A DNA stretch of 64,000 nucleotides from Streptosporangium roseum DSM 43021 (GTDB lineage: Bacteria > Actinomycetota > Actinomycetes > Streptosporangiales > Streptosporangiaceae): NCBI RefSeq assembly GCF_000024865.1, contig NC_013595.1:9114001-9178000 (forward strand), read 5' to 3'. Numbering within the stretch: position 1 is the stretch's first letter; the number at the start of each line of letters is the position of its first letter. The position numbers and the translations under genes are program-made. Of this stretch, positions 16,468 through 25,923 are shown in pieces. The notes below the pieces were generated by a model. That model saw only the letters and a program-made list of their open reading frames with translations. It had not been told where the DNA came from and did not search any database.

Positions 16468-16989
16468 TCATGCCGAAGCTCCTTCCCTGAGTGCCGCGGC
16501 GACCTGAGGGGCGACCCGGCCGGCCCAGCGGCCGAGAACGGCGTCGAGGCCGGGGATGTCGGACTCCAGCAGCGCCAGGCCCGGGGTGGGGACGGTGGCG
16601 CCCAGCTCGACCAGGAGCGGCCGGAAGTGGACCTCCACCGCCAGGGCGTGCCGCGCGTCCCCCATCACCAGCAGCGGCAGCGCGACGGTGGAGGCCAGCG
16701 CGCCTCCCGGCAGCCGGTCGAGGAAGGTCTTGAGCAGGCCGGTGTAGGTGCCCTTGTAGGTCGGGCTCGCCACCACCAGGACGCTCGCCTGGGTGACGAG
16801 ATCCAGCGCGGCCTCCACGGCGGACGACGCTTCCGGCACGAACAGCAGGGGGGCGAGGGCGGACAGGTCGACGATCTCGGACGGCCCCTCGTGGCCGATC
16901 CGCCGGGCGATGGTCTGGGTGGCCTGGACGGCCACGTCATACGTGCGCGACCCGGCTCGCGGGTTGCCCACCACGGTCACGATGCTCAT
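16468..16989 (-). CDS. NADPH-dependent FMN reductase (SsuE-like)
   Basis: A 173-residue flavodoxin-like protein starting MSIVTVVGNPRAGSRTYDVA, the phosphate-binding loop of the NADPH-dependent FMN reductase family. It also has VVASPTYKGTYTGLLKTFLD, the conserved S-P-T-Y-K-G segment seen in SsuE and MsuE. The ATG overlaps the TGA of the monooxygenase gene (ATGA). It is the second, structurally unrelated flavin reductase in the operon and probably delivers FMNH2 to the monooxygenase. Another flavin-dependent partner is possible. Confidence 0.83.
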   Translation of the reverse strand: MSIVTVVGNPRAGSRTYDVAVQATQTIARRIGHEGPSEIVDLSALAPLLFVPEASSAVEAALDLVTQASVLVVASPTYKGTYTGLLKTFLDRLPGGALASTVALPLLVMGDARHALAVEVHFRPLLVELGATVPTPGLALLESDIPGLDAVLGRWAGRVAPQVAAALREGASA

Positions 16990-18314
16990 GAAGCCACCGG
17001 CACCTTCTGCTCGAAACGGGATGCTGGACGCGCCAGGCCGTAGTTCTGGCGCAGCGTGCGGCCTTCGTACTCGGTGCGGAACAGGCCACGGACCTGCAAC
17101 TCGGGCACGACGTAGTCGACGAAGTCCTCCAGGCCGCTCGGCAGGACCGGCGGCATGATGTTGAAGCCGTCGGCGGCGCCGCTGGTGAACCACTCCTGTA
17201 TCCGGTCGGCGACCTGCTCGGGAGTGCCGGTGACCACGCGGTGCCCCCGGCCTCCGGCCAGGCGGTTGATCAGCTCCCGCAGGGTCAGCCGCTCACGCCG
17301 GGCGAGATCGGTGACGAGTTTGAACCGGCTCTGCTGGCCGTCGGCCGGCGGGGTCACCTCGGGCAGGGGACTGTCGAGCGGATGGCCCGACAGGTCCACG
17401 CCGAGGATCCCTGAGAGCTGCCGCACGCCGTACTCGGGGATGATCAGCTCTTCGAGCTCCTTCTCCAGCAGGAGCGCCTCCCGCTCGGTGGAGCCGATGA
17501 TCGGCGAGATGCCGGGGAGGACCAGCAGCTCGTCCCCGCGCCTGCCGTACCGGCCGAGACGGGACTTGAGGTCGGAGTAGAACTCCCGGCCCTCCTGGAG
17601 GGTCTGCTGCGCGGTGAACACGGCCTCGGCGAAGCGGGCGGCGAACTCCTTGCCGTCCTCGGAGGATCCGGCCTGGACCAGCAGGGGGTGGCCCTGCGGG
17701 GGGCGGGAGGTGTTCAGCGGGCCTCGGACCCGGAAGTGGTGGCCGACGTGGTCGAGGGCGTGGATCCTGGTGGTGTCGGCGTAGTCCCCGCTGCGGCGGT
17801 CGCCCAGGATCGCTCCGTCCTCCCAGCTGTCCCAGAGCTTGGTGACGACCTCCAGGAACTCGGCGGCGCGGTCGTAGCGGTCCTTGTGAGCGGGGCGTTC
17901 GACGCCGAAGTTGTGCGCCTCGGCCTCGCTCGCGGAGGTGACGATGTTCCAGCCGGCCCGGCCGCCGCTGATGTGGTCCAGCGAGGCGAACTTGCGGGCC
18001 ACGTGGAACGGCTCGTTGTAGGTGGTGGAGACCGTCGCGATCAGGCCGATGTGCTCGGTCACCGTGGCCAGCGCCGCCAGCAGCGTGAGGGGCTCCAGCC
18101 CGCCGAGCGCGTTGTGCCTGACGTCGCCCCACAGGGCCAGGCCGTCGGCGAGGAAGACCGAGTCGAGCCTGCCGCGCTCGGCGGTCCGGGCGAGCTCCTG
18201 GTAGTGCCGGACGTCGGCGATCCTGGCGGGTTCGGCGCGCGGGTGCCGCCAGGCGGCCTCGTGGTGGCCGACGCCCATCAGGAAGGCGTTCAGATGCAGT
18301 TTCCTGGTGCCCAT
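16986..18314 (-). CDS. LLM-class FMN-dependent monooxygenase (NtaA/SnaA/DszA family)
   Basis: A 442-residue bacterial luciferase-like monooxygenase. It starts MGTRKLHLNAFLMGVGHHEA and contains the family segments LFLADGLALW-like (SVFLADGLALWGD), WNIVTSASEAEAHNFG and HPLLVQAGSSEDG. Members use FMNH2 and O2 to cleave C-N or C-S bonds in nitrilotriacetate, dibenzothiophene sulfone or alkanesulfonates. GGAGG lies just upstream of the ATG, which overlaps the permease stop by one base. The sulfonate-type transporter next door points to an organosulfur substrate, but this is inference. Confidence 0.87.
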   Translation of the reverse strand: MGTRKLHLNAFLMGVGHHEAAWRHPRAEPARIADVRHYQELARTAERGRLDSVFLADGLALWGDVRHNALGGLEPLTLLAALATVTEHIGLIATVSTTYNEPFHVARKFASLDHISGGRAGWNIVTSASEAEAHNFGVERPAHKDRYDRAAEFLEVVTKLWDSWEDGAILGDRRSGDYADTTRIHALDHVGHHFRVRGPLNTSRPPQGHPLLVQAGSSEDGKEFAARFAEAVFTAQQTLQEGREFYSDLKSRLGRYGRRGDELLVLPGISPIIGSTEREALLLEKELEELIIPEYGVRQLSGILGVDLSGHPLDSPLPEVTPPADGQQSRFKLVTDLARRERLTLRELINRLAGGRGHRVVTGTPEQVADRIQEWFTSGAADGFNIMPPVLPSGLEDFVDYVVPELQVRGLFRTEYEGRTLRQNYGLARPASRFEQKVPVAS

Positions 18315-19132
18315 CAGGAGGTCCTCCACGTCGAGAAACGGTGCTCCAGACGGACGAGGAGCTGGTTGAAGAGCAGTCCGAGCACGGAGATCGTGAGGAT
18401 CCCGGCATACATGTCGGGCACCCGGAAGTTGAACTGGGCGTAGGTGATCAGGTAGCCCAGGCCGGCCTTGGCGCCGACCATCTCGGCGGCGACCAGCACC
18501 AGGATCGAGTAGGCCCCGGCGAGCCGGATGCCGGTGAAGATCGTGGGCACCGCGGCCGGGAGGATCACCTTCTGGAACAGCCGGACCGGCCGGAGCCCCA
18601 TCGACCGGGCCGACTTGATCAGCAGAGGGTCCACGCTCTTCACCCCGGCGACCGTGTTGAGCAGGATCGGCCAGGCGCAGGCGTACAGGATGATCGAGAT
18701 CTTGGAGGTCTCGCCGAGCCCGAGGATGAGCACGAACACCGGGAGCAGGGCGAGCGCCGCGGTGTTGCGGAACAGTTCGAGCACCGGGTTGAGCAGGTCG
18801 GCCACCGGCTTGTACCAGCCGATCAGCAGGCCGAGGGGGATGGCCACGACGATCGCCAGGGCGAACCCGGCCAGGGACCTGATCAGGCTGGCCTGGGTGT
18901 GGTCGAGCAGTTCCCCGGACAGGAGCAGGTCCCACCAGGCCACCAGGACCTCCGACAGCGGCGTCAGGAAGGTGGGGTCCACCACCCGCAGGCGGGGCAG
19001 GCTCTCCCAGAGCGCGGCGAGCACGCCCAGGGCGGCGACGCGCCGGCCCGCCGTCACGGCCAGGCGCCCCAGGCCGGAGGAGATGCCTGCCGGAAGACCG
19101 GCGGCGGTGACGCCGGTCGAGAGGCTAGCCAA
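18314..19132 (-). CDS. ABC transporter permease (SsuC/TauC-like)
   Basis: A 272-residue permease with about six hydrophobic segments and the binding-protein-dependent transport signature around FRNTAALALLPVFVLILGLG and the later SARSMGLRPVRLFQKVILPA EAA-like loop. Family members import sulfonates, taurine or nitrate. The start is placed at a TTG that overlaps the ATPase stop by 8 bases and follows GGAGG by about 10; an upstream in-frame start at 19174 would give an Arg-rich extension. It forms the channel of the operon's importer. Confidence 0.82.
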   Translation of the reverse strand: MASLSTGVTAAGLPAGISSGLGRLAVTAGRRVAALGVLAALWESLPRLRVVDPTFLTPLSEVLVAWWDLLLSGELLDHTQASLIRSLAGFALAIVVAIPLGLLIGWYKPVADLLNPVLELFRNTAALALLPVFVLILGLGETSKISIILYACAWPILLNTVAGVKSVDPLLIKSARSMGLRPVRLFQKVILPAAVPTIFTGIRLAGAYSILVLVAAEMVGAKAGLGYLITYAQFNFRVPDMYAGILTISVLGLLFNQLLVRLEHRFSTWRTS

Positions 19133-19919
19133 CGGGGACCGCCTCCTCCGCCCTGGCGGCCGCGACCTCGTCACGGAGCAGCGTCCACACCTGGTGCCGG
19201 TACTCGCCGAAGCGCGCGTCGGCCCGCAGGTCCCCGTCGCGGGAGTCGAACTCGACGTCGACGACCCGCTTGATCCGGCCGGGCCGGGAGGTCATGACCG
19301 CGACCCGCTGGCCGAGATAGACGGCCTCGTCGATGCCGTGGGTGATGAACACGATCGTCTTGCCGGTCTTCTCCCAGATCCGCAGCAGCTCCTCCTGGAG
19401 GGACTCGCGGGTCTGCGCGTCCAGCGCGGCGAACGGCTCGTCCATCAGCAGCACGTCCGGGTCGAAGGCGAGGCTCCGGGCGATGGCCACGCGCTGGCGC
19501 ATGCCACCGGAGAGCTCGTGCGGATAGCGCTCCTCGAACCCGCGCAGCCCGACCAGGTCCAGATAGGACCTGGCCCGCTCGGCGCGCTCCTTCTTCGGTA
19601 CGGCTTTCGCCTCCAGCCCGAACTCGACGTTGGACAGCGCGGTGCGCCAGGGGAACAGCGCGTACTGCTGGAAGACGATCCCCCGGTCCAGGCCGGGGCC
19701 GTCGACGGGGGCGCCGTCCAGGAGGATCCGGCCGCTGGTCGGCTCGGTCAGCCCGGCGAGCAGGTCGAGGAGGGTGGACTTGCCGCAACCGCTCGGCCCG
19801 ACGAGGGTGAGGAACTCCCCGGCCCGCACGTCGAGGGTGACGTCGTCGAGCGCGGTGAACAGCCGGTCGGCGCCGCGGACGCGGAACTCCTTGCCGACTC
19901 CCTGGATCTGGATCTTCAT
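19125..19919 (-). CDS. ABC transporter ATP-binding protein (SsuB/TauB-like)
   Basis: A 264-residue single-cassette ATPase with Walker A GPSGCGKSTLLDLLAG, signature LSGGMRQRVAIARSL, Walker B VLLMDEPFAALDAQT and the switch His in VFITHGIDEAVYLG. The sequence pattern is that of nitrate/sulfonate/taurine importers. The ATG overlaps the TGA of the binding-protein gene (ATGA). It couples ATP hydrolysis to uptake by the neighbouring permease. Confidence 0.88.
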   Translation of the reverse strand: MKIQIQGVGKEFRVRGADRLFTALDDVTLDVRAGEFLTLVGPSGCGKSTLLDLLAGLTEPTSGRILLDGAPVDGPGLDRGIVFQQYALFPWRTALSNVEFGLEAKAVPKKERAERARSYLDLVGLRGFEERYPHELSGGMRQRVAIARSLAFDPDVLLMDEPFAALDAQTRESLQEELLRIWEKTGKTIVFITHGIDEAVYLGQRVAVMTSRPGRIKRVVDVEFDSRDGDLRADARFGEYRHQVWTLLRDEVAAARAEEAVPVG

Positions 19920-20926
19920 CGGGTGCCTCCGAACGGGTTGTAGGCATTGGTGAAGAGGTCCTCGGTCCTGACCTGCCCCTTCTTGATCTCGCCCTCGCGC
20001 TCCAGCCAGTCGACCCAGGTCTGGAACTCCCTGGCGTCGATCACGCCGCCCTTGTTGGCCACCCCGCTGCTCTTCCAGAACTCGATGGCGGTGGTGTCCT
20101 CGCTCCGCTTCCGCTTGGCGATGATCTCTTTCGCCTTGGCGACGACCTCCTCGCGGGAGTGGGTCTGCGTCCAGTCGACGGCCCTGGCGAAGGCCTCGAC
20201 GAACCTCTTCGTGGTGTTCGGGTTCCGCTCGATGAACCGCTCGGTGAGCACGACGCTCCCGGCGGTGAAGGGGCCGAACAGGTCGACGTCCTTGAAGAGC
20301 GGGCGGATCCCGCCGCGCCGCAGCGCCTTGTCGCGGAGGATGCCGCTCAGCGCGGCCACGTCGATCTGGCCCTGGCGGAGCGCCTGCTCGGTGTTGACCG
20401 GCGGCACGACGACCAGTTCGACCTGCTTGATCTCATCGGGGGTCAGCCCGCCGCGCTTGAGGTACTCCTTGAGCACCGCCTCCAGATGCGCGCCCAGGGT
20501 GTTGACCCCGATCTTCTTGCCGATCAGGTCGCGCGGGCCCTTGATCGGTGAGCCGTCGGCCACGAAGTAGCCGATGTAGCTGTCCTTGTCGCTGCCGTAG
20601 TAGCCGATCACGGCCTTGATCGGGGCCTTGGCCGCGGCCAGCTTGACGATGGCGCCGTTGAAGGCGCCGCCGAAGTCGGTCTGACCGGTGGCCGCGGCCT
20701 GGATGTCCTGCGGACCGGAGATCGTGTTGCCGATCCACTTGAGCTTGATGGGGCCGAGGTAGCCGAGCTCCTCGGCGAACTCGGGGAAGGTGACGGCGCC
20801 GGCGCTGCCCTGGTAGCGGAGCTCCAGGGTCTCGGGGCCGCCGGGTTCCGCGGCGGCCCGCGCGCCGCAGGCGGTGAGGAGCCCCACCAGCAGCACGGAG
20901 AGGGGGACATGTCTGAGCTTGATCAC
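19916..20926 (-). CDS. Sulfonate-type ABC transporter substrate-binding lipoprotein
   Basis: A 336-residue protein with a signal sequence and lipobox (LVGLLTACGA). The mature region is the SsuA/TauA/ThiY-like fold, starting LELRYQGSAGAVTFPEFAEE, with the IGVNTLGAHLEAVLKEYL segment typical of the aliphatic sulfonate subgroup. The GTG start follows AGGA. It is the first gene of a six-gene minus-strand operon with promoter-like sequence about 120-150 bases upstream. It presumably captures an organosulfur compound outside the membrane; the ligand is unknown. Confidence 0.83.
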   Translation of the reverse strand: MIKLRHVPLSVLLVGLLTACGARAAAEPGGPETLELRYQGSAGAVTFPEFAEELGYLGPIKLKWIGNTISGPQDIQAAATGQTDFGGAFNGAIVKLAAAKAPIKAVIGYYGSDKDSYIGYFVADGSPIKGPRDLIGKKIGVNTLGAHLEAVLKEYLKRGGLTPDEIKQVELVVVPPVNTEQALRQGQIDVAALSGILRDKALRRGGIRPLFKDVDLFGPFTAGSVVLTERFIERNPNTTKRFVEAFARAVDWTQTHSREEVVAKAKEIIAKRKRSEDTTAIEFWKSSGVANKGGVIDAREFQTWVDWLEREGEIKKGQVRTEDLFTNAYNPFGGTR

Positions 20927-21047
20927 GAGTGACGTCCTGAGAAAGGGGGGGACGGTGGAGTCGGTTCGTGATCACGGACACTGGGCGCTGGACACTCGAC
21001 AGAAGTCGACATGTGCACACCGGGTCAGATAGAGGCCCATACCGGAG

Positions 21048-21076
21048 AAGCTACGCACGACTCGGCACTAAGTCAA
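21048..21076 (-). promoter_or_regulatory. Sigma-70-like promoter of the sulfonate operon
   Basis: On the minus strand TTGACT (21076-21071) is followed after 17 bases by TAGCTT (21053-21048). This is a good housekeeping-type promoter about 120 bases before the binding-protein start. The long leader shows no riboswitch I can recognise. Confidence 0.5.
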
Positions 21077-21139
21077 TATTTCCTACTTGTTTTGCATGAA
21101 ATACTCCGAGGGAAGCAAGCAAACCGGCCTCACCAGGGA

Positions 21140-22186
21140 TTACGCGGGAAACCACAGGTCGGGCTCCCCGGCGACCCGGCGCAGCCGTCCCCTGGCCTCC
21201 AGCCAGACCAGGTGCGCCAGCGTCTCGTTGTTCGCCCCCCGGCGCATGAACGGCGGGATGGTCTCCCACGGGCGCGCCCATCGCAGCCTGGTCGCCGCGT
21301 CCCAGCAGGTGATCCCGTCCCCGGCGCCGACCACCGTCTCGATCTCGGCCAGCCGCTCCTCATGGTGGGCGATCACGTGGTCGACCCGGTCGGCCAGCTC
21401 CAGGAACCGGTACTCGTGCGCGGGCAGCACCTCGTCCACGTCGAACTTGCGCACCGCCGCCAGCGCCTCAAGATAGTCGGCGAGCGGGTTGGGCGCGGAC
21501 TGCGGATGGACCGCCACGATGGGCGTGATCCGGGGGAGCACGTGGTCGCCGGAGAACAGCAGCCGCCGCTCCTGCTCGACGAAGCACACGTGCCCCGGCG
21601 AGTGACCGGGGGTCCAGACCGCACGCAGGTCCCAGCCGGGCAGGCCGAGGAGGTCGCCGTCCTCGATCAGCCGGTCGGGCCTGGCCATGGTCACGTAGTG
21701 CCGGAGCATCATCGAGGCCCCGGCCAGCTCGTCCAGCAGGGGCAGCGGCACGCCGGACCGCACCAGCAGCAGGCGCTCCCGCGCCACCAGGTCGTCGACG
21801 CCGGCCTCGTCGTAGCGGTCGCGCAGCAGCCGGGAGTCCGCCGGGTGCAGCCCGATCCAGGCGCCCGACACCTCGCGGATCCGCCCGGCCAGCCCGTAGT
21901 GGTCGGGGTGGATGTGGGTGACCAGGACGGCCCTGACGTCGGTCACCTCGTATCCGGCGGTCCCGAGCCCGGCGGCCAGCGCGCCGTACGCCTCGTCGGT
22001 GTCCCACCCCGCGTCCACGATCGCCACCCCGTCGGGGAGTTCGAGGGCGTAGACCAGCACGTAGCGGAGAGGATTGATCGGGATCGGCACCGGGATCGAC
22101 CAGAGCCCCGGCCGCACCCGTTCCACCTCGGGAAACCCCCCGGCCCGCCAGGCCTCGCGCTGTGCCTCGTTCGCCGCCGTCACCAT
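21140..22186 (-). CDS. MBL-fold metallo-hydrolase
   Basis: A 348-residue metallo-beta-lactamase-fold protein. The metal motif H-x-H-x-D-H is present as VTHIHPDHYGLAGRI, followed by GHSPGHVCFVE and LFSGDHVLPRI, which supply further metal ligands. The extra C-terminal helical region resembles LACTB2/hydroxyacylglutathione-hydrolase-like members. GGGAG precedes the ATG. It is divergent from the GST-like gene. The substrate is unknown; thioester or lactone hydrolysis is plausible. Confidence 0.82.
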   Translation of the reverse strand: MVTAANEAQREAWRAGGFPEVERVRPGLWSIPVPIPINPLRYVLVYALELPDGVAIVDAGWDTDEAYGALAAGLGTAGYEVTDVRAVLVTHIHPDHYGLAGRIREVSGAWIGLHPADSRLLRDRYDEAGVDDLVARERLLLVRSGVPLPLLDELAGASMMLRHYVTMARPDRLIEDGDLLGLPGWDLRAVWTPGHSPGHVCFVEQERRLLFSGDHVLPRITPIVAVHPQSAPNPLADYLEALAAVRKFDVDEVLPAHEYRFLELADRVDHVIAHHEERLAEIETVVGAGDGITCWDAATRLRWARPWETIPPFMRRGANNETLAHLVWLEARGRLRRVAGEPDLWFPA

Positions 22187-22266
22187 GTCCCCGGCTCCCT
22201 TCGTCGCCCCGCATTCTGCCCCCTGAACCGAATCATGTTCTACGCGGGGTGGCGTACCGTCGCCTC

Positions 22267-23160
22267 ATGAAGCTGGGACGCGAGATCTCCGACGGCGGAC
22301 GCTTCGTGCGGCAGCCGAACCGGTTCACGGCGCGGATCGAGGAGGGCGGCGAGCATCCGCCCGAGCCCGGCCGCTACCGGCTCTACGCCTCCTACGCCTG
22401 CCCATGGGCGCACCGCTCGCTCATCGTGCGCGAGCTGCTCGGCCTCCAGGACGTCGTCGGCGTGACGATCGTCGACCCGATCAGGGACGAGAAGGGCTGG
22501 CGGATCCCCGGCGGCGACCCGGTCACCGGCGTGGAATACCTCTCGGAGCTCTACCTGGCCTCCGATCCCGGCTACCGGGGCCGCTACACCGTGCCCTGCG
22601 TCTGGGACGCCGCCGCCGAGCGGCTGGTCACCAACGACTACCCGCAGATCACCCTCACGCTGGAGACCGCCTTCGCGCCGTGGCACGCCGAGGGCGCGCC
22701 CGACCTCTACCCGGCCGCGCTGCGCGGGGAGATCGACGCGCTGAACGAGGTGATCTTCGACGGGCTCAACAACGGCGTCTACCGGGCCGGGTTCGCCACT
22801 TCCCAGGAGGCCTACGACGAGGCGGTCACCAAGGTCTTCGACACCCTGGACCTGCTGGAGGAACGGCTCGCCACCCGCTCCCACCTGCACGGCGACGCGC
22901 TCACCGAGAGCGACGTGCGGCTCTATCCGACACTCGCCAGGTTCGACGCGGTCTACCACTCCCACTTCAAGTGCGCCGTCCGGCGGCTGACCGACTATCC
23001 GGTGCTGTGGGCCTACGCCCGGCGCCTGTACGCGATCCCGGCGTTCCGCGACACGACCGACTTCGACCAGATCAAGCGGCACTACTTCATGACGCAGACG
23101 AACATCAACCCGAGCCGGATCGTGCCGCGCGGCCCGGAGCTCGACTGGACGGCCGGGTGA
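22267..23160 (+). CDS. Glutathionyl-hydroquinone reductase-like protein (GST family)
   Basis: About 297 residues with the Xi-class GST pattern: the N-terminal thioredoxin-like domain has ASYACPWAHRSLIVRELLGL, where the Cys of CPW is catalytic, and a C-terminal all-helical GST domain. Such enzymes reduce S-glutathionyl- (in actinobacteria possibly S-mycothiolyl-) hydroquinones. No ribosome-binding site precedes the ATG. Instead TACCGT lies 6 bases upstream, consistent with a leaderless mRNA. A GTG at 22249 is an alternative start. Confidence 0.8.
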   Translation: MKLGREISDGGRFVRQPNRFTARIEEGGEHPPEPGRYRLYASYACPWAHRSLIVRELLGLQDVVGVTIVDPIRDEKGWRIPGGDPVTGVEYLSELYLASDPGYRGRYTVPCVWDAAAERLVTNDYPQITLTLETAFAPWHAEGAPDLYPAALRGEIDALNEVIFDGLNNGVYRAGFATSQEAYDEAVTKVFDTLDLLEERLATRSHLHGDALTESDVRLYPTLARFDAVYHSHFKCAVRRLTDYPVLWAYARRLYAIPAFRDTTDFDQIKRHYFMTQTNINPSRIVPRGPELDWTAG

Positions 23161-23296
23161 CGGTCCCGGCGGGACCGCCTGCGGGAACCTGAAAGTTACA
23201 TCGGGCAAATCGGTCATTCGCCCGGTCAGCCCGGAGTCCCGGGAGCCGTCCGTTGACGGCGGCGAAACGCGCTGAAAACATCGGCCCATCTCCTTG

Positions 23297-23310
23297 TGGG
23301 AGCGCTCCCA
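23297..23310. promoter_or_regulatory. CebR/CelR-type operator
   Basis: TGGGAGCGCTCCCA is the exact 14-bp palindrome bound by CebR in Streptomyces and CelR in Thermobifida, LacI-family repressors released by cello-oligosaccharides. It lies 36 bases upstream of the GH9 cellulase start, so cellulose-derived sugars should induce the gene. The regulator itself is not encoded in this window. Confidence 0.88.
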
Positions 23311-23345
23311 CCTGATCATGCATCCCCCGCCCGAAGGAATCCTCC

Positions 23346-25901
23346 GTGATCAGACCGTCCGCCTGGCTCGCCCTCACCATGGCCGCCGCCCTGGTGACGC
23401 TCACCCCCTCGCCCGCCGCGCTGGCGGAGCCGGCCCCCTCGGCCGCCGCCGACGCCCCGGAACAGATCGTCAACGGCACCTTCGACACCGGCACGGCTCC
23501 CTGGTGGAGCACCGGCAACACCACGCTGGAGCTCGACACCGGCCGGCTCTGCGCCGACGTCCCCGGCGGCACCGTCAACCCGTGGGACGTCATCGTCGGC
23601 CAGAACGACGTCGCGCTGGTCAAGGACGAGACCTACGAATACTCCTTCTTCGGCGTCGCGACCCCCGGCCACGTCGCCAAGGCCCTCATCCAGCTCCCCG
23701 CCGACCCCTACACGCAGTATCTGTCGGCCAACCCCGAGCTGAGCGTGTCCGGTAACGACTACGCCTACACCTTCACCTCCCCCGTCGGCCTGCCGGACGC
23801 CCAGGTGGTGTTCCAGCTCGGGGGGAGCGCCACTCCCTGGCGCTTCTGCGTGGACGACGTCTCGCTCAAGGGCGGCGCCGAGCCCGACGTCTACAAGCCC
23901 GACACCGGACCGCGCGTCCGGGTGAACATGGCCGGCTACCTGCCGGCGGGCCCGAAGAACGCCACCCTGGTCACCGAGAGGACCGAGGCCGTGACCTGGA
24001 GGCTCAGGAGGGGCTCCACGGTCGTCGCGACCGGGACCACCACCCCGAGAGGGGTGGACGGGAGCTCGGGCCAGAACGTGCACTCGATCGACTTCGGCTC
24101 GGTCACCGCTCCCGGCACCGGCTACACGCTGGAGGCCGACGGCGAGACCAGCCGCCCCTTCGACCTCGACGGCGGCTTCTACGACCGGCTCCGCACCGAC
24201 GCGCTGAAGTTCTACTACCCCCAGCGCAGCGGCATCGAGATCCTGGATTCCCTCCGCCCCGGATACGGCAGGCCCGCCGGCCACGCCGGCGTCACCCCGA
24301 ACCAGGGCGACGTGAGCGTGCCCTGCCAGCCGGGCGTCTGCGACTACTCCCTCGACGTCAGCGGCGGCTGGTACGACGCGGGCGACCACGGCAAGTACGT
24401 GGTCAACGGCGGCGTGTCGGTCCACCAGCTGATGGCCGAGTTCGAACGGGGCAGGACGCGGGGCGCCTTCGAGGACGGGGAGCTGGACATTCCCGAGAGC
24501 GGCAACGGGGTGCCCGACATCCTGGACGAGGCCCGCTGGGAGCAGGAGTTCATCCTCGACATGCAGGTCCCCCACGGTGAACCGCACGCCGGGATGGCCC
24601 ACCACAAGATCCATGACGCCGCCTGGACCGGCCTGCCGCTCCTGCCCCACCTCGACCCGCAGCGGCGGGAGCTGCACCCGCCGTCCACCGCCGCCACCCT
24701 CAACCTGGCCGCCACCGCGGCCCAGGCGGCCCGGCTGTTCGCGCCCTACGACGCCGCGTTCGCCGCGCGGAACCTGCAGGCGGCCCGGAAGGCGTGGGCC
24801 GCCGCGAAGGCCGAGCCGGCCCGCTACGCCGACCCGGCGGACGGCGTGGGCGGCGGCGCCTACAACGACGGCGACGTGACCGACGAGTTCTACTGGGCGG
24901 CGGCCGAGCTCTACCTCACCACCGGTGAGAAGGAGTTCCAGGACCGCGTGCTCGCCTCCCCGCACCACACCGGCGACATCTGGCGCGACCGCGGCTTCGA
25001 CTGGGGCAACACCGCCCAGCTCGGCCGCCTCGACCTGGCCACCGTCCCCAGCGGGCTGCCCGGCCGCGCCGCCGTACGGGCGTCGGTCCTGGCGGGCGCC
25101 GACAAGTATCTCGCCGTGCAGAAGGCGCATCCGTACGGCCTGCCGTACAACCCGCCGGACTTCGACTGGGGCTCCAACAACCTCGTGCTGAACAACATGG
25201 TCGTGATGGCCACCGCGCACGACCTGAGCGGCCGGGCGAAGTATCGCGACGGGGTGCTGGAGGGGATGGACTACATCCTGGGCCGCAACGCGCTCAACCA
25301 GTCCTACGTGACCGGCTACGGCGAGGTCGCCTCCCGCAACCAGCACAGCCGCTGGTACGCCCACCAGCTCGACCCGGCCCTGCCCGGCCCGCCGCGCGGC
25401 ACCCTGGCCGGCGGCCCGAACTCCGCCATCCAGGACCCGGTGGCCCAGGCCAAACTCCGCGGCTGCAAGCCCCAGTTCTGCTATATCGACGACATCGAGT
25501 CGTGGTCCACCAACGAGCTCACCATCAACTGGAACTCCCCGCTCGCCTGGATCTCGGCCTTCGTCGCCGACACCACCCCCACGGCCCCCTGCGAGGTGAC
25601 CTACACCCGGCACGGCGCGTGGCCCGACGGCTTCACCACCCAGGTCACCGTACGGAACACCGGCACGGAGGCCGTCGACGGCTGGGCCCTGAAGTGGTCC
25701 TTCCTCGGCGGCCAGCGGGTCGGCGACGGCTGGGGCGCGTCCATCACCCAGACGGGGGCGACGGCCACGGCCGGGAACCTGAGCTGGAACAAGAAGATCA
25801 AGCCGGGCGGCTCGGTCACCTTCGGCTTCACCGGCAGGAGCGCCCCCGGCGCCAACCCCGCCCCCGAGCGCTTCCTCCTCAACGGGGCGCTCTGCGGGTA
25901 G
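23346..25901 (+). CDS. Secreted GH9 cellulase with CBM4-like, Ig-like and CBM2 modules
   Basis: An 851-residue multidomain enzyme. A signal peptide covers about residues 1-28, then a CBM4-like beta-sandwich (QIVNGTFDTGTAPWWSTGN, to about 180) and a cellulase N-terminal Ig-like domain (RVNMAGYLPAGPKNATLV, about 188-275). The GH9 (alpha/alpha)6 barrel follows, with catalytic DAGD in GGWYDAGDHGKYVV and the acid Glu in TNELTINWNSPLAW. A C-terminal CBM2 (CEVTYTRHGAWPDG to the final Cys) binds cellulose. This layout resembles exo/endo-glucanases such as CbhA-type GH9. AAGGA precedes the GTG start. The CebR box upstream indicates induction by cellobiose. Confidence 0.92.
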   Translation: MIRPSAWLALTMAAALVTLTPSPAALAEPAPSAAADAPEQIVNGTFDTGTAPWWSTGNTTLELDTGRLCADVPGGTVNPWDVIVGQNDVALVKDETYEYSFFGVATPGHVAKALIQLPADPYTQYLSANPELSVSGNDYAYTFTSPVGLPDAQVVFQLGGSATPWRFCVDDVSLKGGAEPDVYKPDTGPRVRVNMAGYLPAGPKNATLVTERTEAVTWRLRRGSTVVATGTTTPRGVDGSSGQNVHSIDFGSVTAPGTGYTLEADGETSRPFDLDGGFYDRLRTDALKFYYPQRSGIEILDSLRPGYGRPAGHAGVTPNQGDVSVPCQPGVCDYSLDVSGGWYDAGDHGKYVVNGGVSVHQLMAEFERGRTRGAFEDGELDIPESGNGVPDILDEARWEQEFILDMQVPHGEPHAGMAHHKIHDAAWTGLPLLPHLDPQRRELHPPSTAATLNLAATAAQAARLFAPYDAAFAARNLQAARKAWAAAKAEPARYADPADGVGGGAYNDGDVTDEFYWAAAELYLTTGEKEFQDRVLASPHHTGDIWRDRGFDWGNTAQLGRLDLATVPSGLPGRAAVRASVLAGADKYLAVQKAHPYGLPYNPPDFDWGSNNLVLNNMVVMATAHDLSGRAKYRDGVLEGMDYILGRNALNQSYVTGYGEVASRNQHSRWYAHQLDPALPGPPRGTLAGGPNSAIQDPVAQAKLRGCKPQFCYIDDIESWSTNELTINWNSPLAWISAFVADTTPTAPCEVTYTRHGAWPDGFTTQVTVRNTGTEAVDGWALKWSFLGGQRVGDGWGASITQTGATATAGNLSWNKKIKPGGSVTFGFTGRSAPGANPAPERFLLNGALCG

Positions 25902-25923
25902 TCCCAGACCGCCGGACATCCCC

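Noticed and set aside
20927..21139. SAM or other riboswitch upstream of the sulfonate operon
   Set aside because: No conserved riboswitch core or convincing multi-stem fold could be recognised by eye.
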